A stretch of 36,027 nt of DNA from an uncultured bacterium (lineage in GTDB: Bacteria; Acidobacteriota; Thermoanaerobaculia; Multivoradales; J023): assembly GCA_937948815.1 (NCBI GenBank), contig CALFAM010000103.1, positions 1 to 36,027 on the forward strand, in the 5' to 3' direction. The notes below the pieces were generated by a model. The model was given only the letters and a program-made list of their open reading frames with translations. It ran no database searches and was not told the origin of the DNA. This document shows, one piece after another, positions 1 to 6,635 of this stretch. Positions within the stretch are counted from its first letter, which is position 1, and each line of letters starts with the position of its first letter. A program made the translations under genes and the position numbers.

Positions 1-825
1 GCGCCGCGAATTGGCTCCCAGGGCCGCCAGCCCGACGATCAGATAAGCGGCCAGCAGCCACCAGCTGGCGACCGGTAGGCCACTGATCTTGCGGCCACCG
101 CGGGCGAGCAGAAAGACCATTGGCGGGATCAAGTAAATCGCCGGCCAGGCGATTCGCCACAGCCGCACCAGGAAGTCCAGGCTGCCGCGCTCCCAAGAGC
201 GCATCAGCGCCGGGCGGGGAAAAATCAGGGAGAAGTGCAGAAATGCTGCCGGCAACAGCAAGAAAGCGACGGTGCCGATGCCCAACACCCAGGTGTCGAT
301 GCCGGCGTAGGACGGTGGTCGCAGTCGACAGACCAGGAACAGCAGAAAGAGGCCGCAGAGCAGGAAGAACACCTGGCTGGCACGCAAGGTGGGCTGCCTT
401 ACGAGCACGAAGAGCCCGATGAAGAAGAAGCTCAGACCGAGGAGGCAGGCGTAGAGATAGCTGCCGTCCGCCACCCGGCGCCGATCGAGGCGAACGGGAA
501 CTTCGTCCCGCTCGTCACCCGACTCGATCCAGTAGGGAACTTCCTCGCCGATGAACCGCTGGTTGAGCACGGCCGCCGCGTGCCGCTTGTCCTTCACCAG
601 CTCCCGGGCCATGCCCAGAATCACGTCGCCCGGCTTCAAGCCGGCTTGATCGGCGCCGCTTCCCGGAATCACCTCGCGAACCACCAAGCGCTCGCTCGAC
701 TCGCCGAGAACGACACCATCGTACGGGCGCGGCAAGAGCATGTCGCCGATCGACAGGCCAGCCACGCCCAGCGCCAGAAGGCCAAAGGCAATGAGCAGTG
801 TCGTCGTTTGAAAGCGTAGGCGCAT
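1..825 (-). CDS. PDZ-domain multi-TM membrane protein, probable sensor (C-terminus cut by window edge)
   Basis: An open frame reads from an ATG at 825 to the window edge with no stop, giving 275 residues of a longer protein. Residues about 7-27 form a hydrophobic N-terminal segment. Residues about 40-110 look like a PDZ domain (VVREVIPGSGADQAGLKPGD, with the usual AGLKPGDVI core). At least five hydrophobic segments follow, including one with an LPAAFLHFSLIFP stretch. That order (TM, PDZ, TM cluster) is known from sensor histidine kinases and related membrane signalling proteins, where the output domain comes later. The output domain is outside the window, so its function is inferred only. The gene lies 91 bp downstream of the ketosynthase operon on the same strand and could be read through from it. 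An in-frame open stretch continues upstream of 825, so a slightly longer start is possible. Confidence 0.7.
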   Translation of the reverse strand, partial: MRLRFQTTTLLIAFGLLALGVAGLSIGDMLLPRPYDGVVLGESSERLVVREVIPGSGADQAGLKPGDVILGMARELVKDKRHAAAVLNQRFIGEEVPYWIESGDERDEVPVRLDRRRVADGSYLYACLLGLSFFFIGLFVLVRQPTLRASQVFFLLCGLFLLFLVCRLRPPSYAGIDTWVLGIGTVAFLLLPAAFLHFSLIFPRPALMRSWERGSLDFLVRLWRIAWPAIYLIPPMVFLLARGGRKISGLPVASWWLLAAYLIVGLAALGANSRR

Positions 826-916
826 CGGAATCCGTCTCGGCGCCCATGGTATCCCCTCGGGGCCGCCGATCTCCCATCCTACGGGCCAGGCGAGCCGGAG
901 TTCTACCGGATCGGCG

Positions 917-2275
917 TCAGGAAGGCCCCGCGAGCACCTGCCAGGCAGCCGCACCACCTGGAGCCAGGGCGGTCGCCAGGATGCGACCAGCCTTGCTCGG
1001 ACACGGTCGCCTGGCGGCTTGGGATTGCGACACGGGTGCCTCATGGATCAGCGCACGAAGGCCGAGCTCATCATCTGGCCCGATGTCAGCCGAAGGCATG
1101 GCGCAGCCTGCCGCGGCGAGGATGGTCGCAGCGAGGAAACCACCACCGTGCTCTCCGACCACGGCCTTGGGCACCGCCAGCATCGACCAGCCCGCGCCCC
1201 CCATACGCTCTTTCACGGCCGCCAGGACATCGGCCTCCCGCCGGTCGCCCTGGCGGGCGCCACTCGCCCCGGAGACCACACCCTCGATGGCCTGACCATC
1301 GAGATCCGCGCGGCTCGGGCCAGCGAGGGCCAAACCAGCGTGGGCCAAACCAGAGACCAACGTCGCGGCCAGAGCGTCACTGTCGTGTCCCCAGGTGTGC
1401 GCGCAGGCACTGGGGTCGAACGCAGCGACCGAAGGCCCGAGACGCGCGAGCACCCGCGCACCGCGCGCCAACGCCGCCTCGGGCCGTTCGAGCAGCGCCA
1501 CCGTCGCGCCCTCCCCCAGCACGAAACCATTGCGACACCGAGCGAAGGGCCGCGCCCGCTCATGGAGATCTGGGCGCGCCGTAGCCAGTGCGCGGAAGCG
1601 GTCCAACACGGCGTGGAGCAAGGGGTTGGCCTCGTCGAACGCGCCGACCAGGACACGGTCCGCCTGTCCGCTGCGCAGCAAGCGTTGGGCGCGCGCCAGG
1701 GCCAACAGCGGACCCGCGTTGCGCTGGGTGATGGTGAGATTCGGACCACCCGCGCCGATCGCGATGGCCACCTGGGCGGCCGGCGCGTTGGCCACCGACT
1801 CGGGAAACGCGAAAGGAGAGGCAGCCGCCGGGCCGCGCGAAAAGATGGCTTCGAGCAGCTCCTCGGTGATGCCGGGCGGCCCAAAGGTCGTCGCCATCAC
1901 CACGGCCAGGCGCGGATCGACCAATCGCCTGCCGGCCGCCCCAGCGTTCCCTACCGCCGAACCATTCGTCTCGCATGACGCGTCAGCGAGCGCCATGCGG
2001 GCGGCGGCGAGGGTCAGCCGAGAAGGCTCACTGGCCCGTCGCGCTTCGCGTGACGACACCCAATCGGACACGGACGAGGTGTCTGCCAGGCAGGCCAGAC
2101 GACTTCCCCGGGAGCGGTGGAAATTCGCGCGGCGGACGACCTCGGTGAGCCGTGGCTCTCCTGCGGCAAGACCGGCAGCCAGGGCCTCGCGACCGCAACC
2201 AAAGCTCGAGACCGCCCCCAGGCCGGTGATCACCGGCCACTCGGCGCTGCTCGGTTGAAATCCGCTGCGACTCAT
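917..2275 (-). CDS. Degenerate beta-ketoacyl synthase (KS-beta / chain-length-factor-like)
   Basis: This 452-residue protein has the thiolase fold of the FabF family: an N-terminal PVITGLGAVSSFG, a GEGATVALLE stretch and a KAVVGEHGGG stretch. Aligned by eye with the neighbouring ketosynthase, the active-site Cys position is Asn186 (TITQRNAGPL), the first catalytic His (AHGTGT in active enzymes) is Gly336 (SGASGA), Lys370 is kept, and the last His is replaced or shifted by one (GEHG). It should therefore not condense acyl chains by itself. In type II polyketide and aryl polyene systems such proteins pair with an active KS as chain-length factors; that role is inferred here. The ATG at 2275 overlaps the upstream KS stop (ATGA), which fixes the start against a longer in-frame alternative at 2368. 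It is the last gene of the ligase-KS-KS unit. Confidence 0.8.
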   Translation of the reverse strand: MSRSGFQPSSAEWPVITGLGAVSSFGCGREALAAGLAAGEPRLTEVVRRANFHRSRGSRLACLADTSSVSDWVSSREARRASEPSRLTLAAARMALADASCETNGSAVGNAGAAGRRLVDPRLAVVMATTFGPPGITEELLEAIFSRGPAAASPFAFPESVANAPAAQVAIAIGAGGPNLTITQRNAGPLLALARAQRLLRSGQADRVLVGAFDEANPLLHAVLDRFRALATARPDLHERARPFARCRNGFVLGEGATVALLERPEAALARGARVLARLGPSVAAFDPSACAHTWGHDSDALAATLVSGLAHAGLALAGPSRADLDGQAIEGVVSGASGARQGDRREADVLAAVKERMGGAGWSMLAVPKAVVGEHGGGFLAATILAAAGCAMPSADIGPDDELGLRALIHEAPVSQSQAARRPCPSKAGRILATALAPGGAAAWQVLAGPS

Positions 2276-3525
2276 CGTCCCGCACCCGCACGCTCGAAGA
2301 CGAGGGCGACGTTGGCGCCGCCAAAGGCAAGCGATAGCGAGATCGCGCAGGATCCGTCGAACGGGCATCCACTGCCCTGCACGAGTGAGACATCGAGGGC
2401 TTCGTCGACCGCGCCATCGCCCGAGGTCGGTGGCACGACCCCGGCATCGAGCGCCAGCACGGTCGCAACGGCTTCGAGCGCGCCGGCACAGCCGAGGAGG
2501 TGGCCAACGACGGCCTTGGTCGCGGTGATCGGCACGGTCGCCGCACGATCGCCCAGCGCACGGGTCAGCGCCTTCGCCTCGGCCGCATCATTGCGAGGGG
2601 TGCCGGTGCCATGCGCATTCACGAAGGCGATCTCGGCAGGCATGACCCCAGCATCGGCAAGCGCGGCATCGAGGGCGCGTGCCGGCCCTTCGCCACCGGG
2701 CTGCGGCGCGGTCATGTGGCTGGCATCACAGGAGCTGCCGGCACCGCGAAGCGAGGCCAGTCGAACCGCACCCCGGGCGCGGGCCTGCTCAGGCTGCTCG
2801 AGCACCAGCGCGGCAGCGCCTTCCCCCAACGACATGCCAGCGCGGTCCGCACGGAAGGGCCGGCAGCGTGCCGGATCGACCGCGCGCAAGGCGTTGAAAC
2901 CAGCATAGGTCAGCTCGCAGAGCGCGTCGGCTCCCCCCGCGATGGCGATGTCGACTTCGTCCGCGCGCAGCGCATCGAGCGCCATGCCGATCGCCAACCC
3001 GCCCGACGCGCAGGCCGATGAAACGGTCTCGACCGGCCCCCGAATGCCGCAGGCCCGCGCCACGGCTTCCGCGGGCCCACTGGTTTCTTGACTGGCCAAA
3101 GAGCGAAGGCGCGGCCTTGTAGCGGGCTCGAGCTGTCCTTGGCGGGCCGCGAAAAAGCGCTCGGCTTCGAACATGCCGCCCGTGGAGCTGGCGAAGTAGA
3201 GACCGATGCGCGGCCCGCCAGTCTCGAACGGCTTCCCAGGATGCTTCGCGGCGTCCGACAAACCAGCTTGGGCGAAGGCCTCGCGCGCTGCTGCCACCGC
3301 GAATCGGTCCGACCAGCTGGGCTGGTCTCGCGTGCTCGCGCCGCTTTCGATGGCGTGGTCACGCGCCGGAACCTGCCCGGCAAGGCTCGTGCGATGCCGC
3401 GAAACGTCGAAGCGATCACAAGGGTCGATCGCGCTGGTGCCGCGTGCCAGCTGCTCTCCGAGCCGGTCGACACCCCATCCGCAGGCGCTGACCGCGCCCA
3501 GCCCGGTCACCCACACCGCAGTCAT
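2272..3525 (-). CDS. Beta-ketoacyl-ACP synthase, FabF/KS-alpha type, catalytically complete
   Basis: At 417 residues this is the usual length for a FabF-type condensing enzyme, which joins an acyl primer to a malonyl-ACP unit by decarboxylative Claisen condensation. All catalytic residues are visible: Cys172 in SSACASGG, His305 in VNAHGTGTP, and Lys337 and His342 in TKAVVGHLLGCAG. The start ATG at 3525 overlaps the ligase stop codon (ATGA), and its own stop overlaps the start of the degenerate KS, so the three proteins are probably made in fixed ratio. Sequence alone does not tell whether it serves a secondary polyketide or fatty acid pathway. The pairing with a ligase and an inactive KS argues against the housekeeping FabF, which usually sits beside acpP and fabG. 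Confidence 0.88.
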   Translation of the reverse strand: MTAVWVTGLGAVSACGWGVDRLGEQLARGTSAIDPCDRFDVSRHRTSLAGQVPARDHAIESGASTRDQPSWSDRFAVAAAREAFAQAGLSDAAKHPGKPFETGGPRIGLYFASSTGGMFEAERFFAARQGQLEPATRPRLRSLASQETSGPAEAVARACGIRGPVETVSSACASGGLAIGMALDALRADEVDIAIAGGADALCELTYAGFNALRAVDPARCRPFRADRAGMSLGEGAAALVLEQPEQARARGAVRLASLRGAGSSCDASHMTAPQPGGEGPARALDAALADAGVMPAEIAFVNAHGTGTPRNDAAEAKALTRALGDRAATVPITATKAVVGHLLGCAGALEAVATVLALDAGVVPPTSGDGAVDEALDVSLVQGSGCPFDGSCAISLSLAFGGANVALVFERAGAGR

Positions 3526-5054
3526 GGTCTTTCCTCCGCCGTTCGGGCCCAGGTGGCAAGGGTCGCACGATCGAGCTTGCCGCGGCCGCTGTACGGCAAG
3601 GCATCGACCCGATGGACGGCCCGTGGACGCATGCTCGGCGGCAGTGGCTTCAGGTCGACGGGATCGGGATCAGCGACCAGAAACGCCACCAGCCGGTGCC
3701 CTCGCCCGGGCGCAGGGAGCCCGACCACCGCCGCGTCCCGCACCCCCGCGAGCGCCCGCAAGGCATCCTCGACCGAGACCGTCGACAATGATCGGCCGCC
3801 GACGTCCAGCATCGAGGCACTTCGCCCGACGAGAACGAGGCGACCGTCGGCCCGCAGGGTTCCGAGATCGCCCGGTCGCACCCACGCCGAGACGGGCGTT
3901 GTCTCCCCTCCGAAGCCCAACCGGTTGGCCGCGGATCGGATCCGCACGCTGCGATCGCCATCGAAAGCCACCTCGACACCGGGCAGTGGATGCCCCACCG
4001 CACCCGTTGCCGATGGGTCGTTGGGAGCGCGCTCGAAGGCGATCCCACCAGTCTCCGTCGAGCCATAGAAGTTGTGAACCGGACGACCCGAAGCAGCGAG
4101 AAAGGCCGCGGCATCCTCGGTCGCGAGATGCCCGCCGGCGCTGATCACCAACCGCAACCCCAGATCTTGCGGCCAAGAAATCGCGGCCATGGCACGCACC
4201 AAGGGGGGCACCAAGGGAAGGACGGTCGCCTGGGTCGCCGCCAGCGTGGCCACCAGCTGGCGGGGGTAGAAGCTCGACTCGAGCACCAAGGGTGTGCCCA
4301 GGGCAAACAAAGACAACGGGCCATTGTCGAAGCCATAGGAATGACTGAGCGGGATGGCGATCAGCACGCGATCCCCTGCGCGAATGCCCATGCCTCCGGC
4401 GATCTGCTGGACGCCAACGAGCAGGGCCCGCTCATCGAAACAGACCGCGCGGACTGCGCCGGTCGAGCCGGACGTCAGCTTGACGACCTCCACACCGCCT
4501 GGCCACGAAATGGGCTCGGCGTGCCGCTGCCGCACCCAGACCAGATCCGTGCCCGCAAGGGACTGAACCAGGAAGGACGAGTCCGCGCTGGAAGGGCTTG
4601 CCTCGCCACCCTCTGCCACGGTCGGCTCGCTGCTGGCCGGTCGGCTCGATTGGGGCGCAACGTAGGCCGCCAACCCGAGCTGTCGGCACAAGCTGTGCGT
4701 CGTTGCGGGATCCGCTGCGCTGTCCATGAGCACGACCGGCCAGGCATCGCGCCGCAGGGCGAGGAAGGCAGCCATAAAGTCGATCCGATTGCCGACCGCC
4801 AATCCCACCGGGCAGCGTCCGGCGAAACAGGTGCCGTCGCTAGCCGACGGGCTCGGAAGAGCGCACGACAGCTCGGCCAAGAAGCCCTCCAGGGCGCGTC
4901 CCAGTTCATGCGAACGCTGTGCGAGGGCGGCAAAGGAAAGGCGCTTCTTCTCGTGGCGCGACCAGACGGCGAGGGTCTCGCCACGTTCGGCAGCCAGGCG
5001 TTCGAAGCGATTGACCAAGGCGCTGGGGGGCGTGCTCATCGAGATCTGAGTCAT
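3522..5054 (-). CDS. AMP-forming acyl/aryl-CoA (or ACP) ligase-like protein
   Basis: This 510-residue ANL-superfamily adenylating enzyme would activate a carboxylic acid as acyl-AMP and pass it to CoA or a carrier protein. The family motifs are in order: the P-loop-like LTSGSTGAV at about 193-201, NFYGSTETGG at about 328-337, RPGDLGTL near 390, the GGRSLS hinge region, and Lys493 in PYSGRGKLD as the C-terminal catalytic lysine. A low-complexity Ser/Pro/Ala stretch lies near 135-160. The ATG at 5054 was chosen because GAAG lies about 6 bases upstream. An in-frame ATG at 5039 is possible. The frame stays open further upstream, but that part is antisense to the divergent exported gene. It is the first gene of the operon and overlaps the KS start. 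It probably supplies the primer for the ketosynthase pair; the substrate is unknown. Confidence 0.82.
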   Translation of the reverse strand: MTQISMSTPPSALVNRFERLAAERGETLAVWSRHEKKRLSFAALAQRSHELGRALEGFLAELSCALPSPSASDGTCFAGRCPVGLAVGNRIDFMAAFLALRRDAWPVVLMDSAADPATTHSLCRQLGLAAYVAPQSSRPASSEPTVAEGGEASPSSADSSFLVQSLAGTDLVWVRQRHAEPISWPGGVEVVKLTSGSTGAVRAVCFDERALLVGVQQIAGGMGIRAGDRVLIAIPLSHSYGFDNGPLSLFALGTPLVLESSFYPRQLVATLAATQATVLPLVPPLVRAMAAISWPQDLGLRLVISAGGHLATEDAAAFLAASGRPVHNFYGSTETGGIAFERAPNDPSATGAVGHPLPGVEVAFDGDRSVRIRSAANRLGFGGETTPVSAWVRPGDLGTLRADGRLVLVGRSASMLDVGGRSLSTVSVEDALRALAGVRDAAVVGLPAPGRGHRLVAFLVADPDPVDLKPLPPSMRPRAVHRVDALPYSGRGKLDRATLATWARTAEERP

Positions 5055-5091
5055 TACGTCTTCGCGACAGCCCGCAGTCACCGAGCAGGCG

Positions 5092-5105
5092 TATAATGGC
5101 GAACT
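5092..5105 (+). promoter_or_regulatory. -10 box (TATAAT) placed for a leaderless transcript; possibly bidirectional
   Basis: A perfect TATAAT lies at 5092-5097, 8 bases before the GTG start at 5106, so transcription would begin at or next to the start codon and leave no room for a ribosome binding site. No convincing -35 box is seen 16-19 bases upstream. The same AT-rich patch read on the minus strand (CATTAT) could act as a -10 for the divergent ligase operon, whose ATG is at 5054. Confidence 0.5.
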
Positions 5106-6128
5106 GTGAGCGCCTTTGACCATTGTCCCCGAAAGCGTACCCGGATCGCCACGGTCTCGGTGGCATTCGGGCTGCTCTTCATGAGCTTGCTGGCCAGCCA
5201 GCTGACCGCGGCCCCGATTCAGGTGCCGCCACCTGGCGAAGGACAGTGGGTCAACGCCAGCGTCGCTTTGCTGCGCTACAACCGCGAGCGCTGTGACCGG
5301 CTGGCGGGCAAGATCCTCTCCTACTGGCGCTCGCTCCCGACCGATCGCAGCGACCACGACTCGGTGAATCAGAAGACCGTGCGCGAGCGGATTCTTCGCG
5401 ATTGGCTCGCGGAGCTGACGGAAGCGCGGACCGCGTCGGATGTCGCGCGGACCTTTCTGCCGCAGGCCGCCGAGATGCTCGACAGCGATTCGACCACCGC
5501 GCTGGCCCAGCTTCTCGAGTTGCAGGTCGACCTCTGTGATCAGGTGGCCTACCCCACCGGCCCCCTTTCCGAATTCGTCGACAAGGTGACCGACACGCTG
5601 TTGCGGATCGACGCCGAAGCACGCAGCCTGGCGCAGCTCGTGCGCTTGGATGACGCTGTGCTCGACCGCGCTATCGGCCCCTACCTCGAGCCCCTGCAAT
5701 TGACCGGTGTCGAGGCCGAAGGTGAGATGCTCAACTACCTCGCGCGGCCCGAGCGTCCGGCCCAGGCGCCCGCCTTCGAGAACCGTCTCGGGGCCTGGTA
5801 CGAGCGGTACCAGACCGCCGCGGTCGGCAGCAAACAATCATTGGGACAGTATCTGACCGCGCGGGGTGGCGGAGATCGCGATTCGATCCGCTCCGCGTGC
5901 TCGAGCCTGGTCGACGCCACCGTTGCCCTGCTCGAAGACAAGTCGGTCTTCCCCGGCCCCAACACCAGCCTGGACCGACCGCTTCGCCTCGGGGTCGTCA
6001 ATCTTCAGCGCATGGCCGCCGCGTGCCTCCAGGGTAACTTTCGGCGCGCCGATCGCCTGCTCGAGCGCGCCGAGCATCAGCTCAGTGTCGTGGCCGCGCA
6101 CCTCGAGCCGTACGGCTTGGTTCCCTGA
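5106..6128 (+). CDS. Exported helical protein of unknown function
   Basis: I do not recognise this 340-residue protein. A basic N-terminus (RKRTR) is followed by a hydrophobic stretch at about 14-35 ending in LTAAP, a plausible Sec signal peptide with cleavage near residue 36. The rest is soluble and reads as mostly alpha-helical, rich in Leu, Ala, Glu and Arg, with no enzyme motif I can identify and only scattered cysteines. Initiation is at GTG 5106, directly behind a TATAAT box and with no Shine-Dalgarno sequence, so leaderless translation is likely. It is divergent from the ligase/ketosynthase operon and shares its 51-bp upstream region, so co-regulation is possible. Downstream it converges with the YtxJ-like gene. 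Its function is open. Confidence 0.7.
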   Translation: MSAFDHCPRKRTRIATVSVAFGLLFMSLLASQLTAAPIQVPPPGEGQWVNASVALLRYNRERCDRLAGKILSYWRSLPTDRSDHDSVNQKTVRERILRDWLAELTEARTASDVARTFLPQAAEMLDSDSTTALAQLLELQVDLCDQVAYPTGPLSEFVDKVTDTLLRIDAEARSLAQLVRLDDAVLDRAIGPYLEPLQLTGVEAEGEMLNYLARPERPAQAPAFENRLGAWYERYQTAAVGSKQSLGQYLTARGGGDRDSIRSACSSLVDATVALLEDKSVFPGPNTSLDRPLRLGVVNLQRMAAACLQGNFRRADRLLERAEHQLSVVAAHLEPYGLVP

Positions 6129-6212
6129 GTCTCGTCTGACCCAGACAAAATACCGGAGCCAGCCAGGCACCCTGCCCACGCCGGCCCCTTGCCAAGCCTG
6201 TCGCGCATTCGA

Positions 6213-6566
6213 TCAAACCGATTTGCACGCCTGGTCGAGAGCCTCCTGGAGCGCTTCCTCCCGAATCGCGCCATGACTGGCATGCCACACCACCTTGCCG
6301 TCCCGAATGAGGAGCGCTTGCGGTGATTCGTGTCGAACCTGGGTCCGTGTGGCCACGCCCGTCGACAACGCACGGCTGTTCTGGATCTCGATCAAGCCGC
6401 AATCCGCATCAGGCCCTTGCTCGATGAATTGGACGAACCGATGGTGCGCACGCATCGAGATCGGGCAGGTCAGGCTGTGCTTGAAAAGAAAGTAAGACCG
6501 TTCGTCCTCTCGCGCGAAAACGGCATCGACATCTTCTTCCGTACGCAGAACCGGGATTTCACTCAT
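6213..6566 (-). CDS. YtxJ-like monothiol bacilliredoxin (DUF2847)
   Basis: This 117-residue single-domain thioredoxin-fold protein carries the YtxJ signature FLFKHSLTCPISMRAHHRF, with a single active-site Cys34 followed by Pro, and a later HESPQALLIRDGKVVWHASH region typical of the cis-Pro half of the fold. Family knowledge links YtxJ to reduction of bacillithiol mixed disulfides; whether this organism makes bacillithiol cannot be judged here. GAGAGG lies 8 bases before the ATG at 6566 (a GTG lies one codon further upstream), which supports this start. It is transcribed divergently from the S9 peptidase across a 69-bp gap. Cytoplasmic: no signal peptide. Confidence 0.85.
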   Translation of the reverse strand: MSEIPVLRTEEDVDAVFAREDERSYFLFKHSLTCPISMRAHHRFVQFIEQGPDADCGLIEIQNSRALSTGVATRTQVRHESPQALLIRDGKVVWHASHGAIREEALQEALDQACKSV

Positions 6567-6635
6567 CACGACAACCTCTCAATCGGGTCGACGAGGACAT
6601 TTCCTCACTCCCCGTTGTTCGATACGCTCCAGCCC

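Noticed and set aside
5055-5837. Upstream extension of the ligase frame
   Set aside because: The frame is open but antisense to the exported protein gene, and the ligase fold begins at the ATG near 5054.
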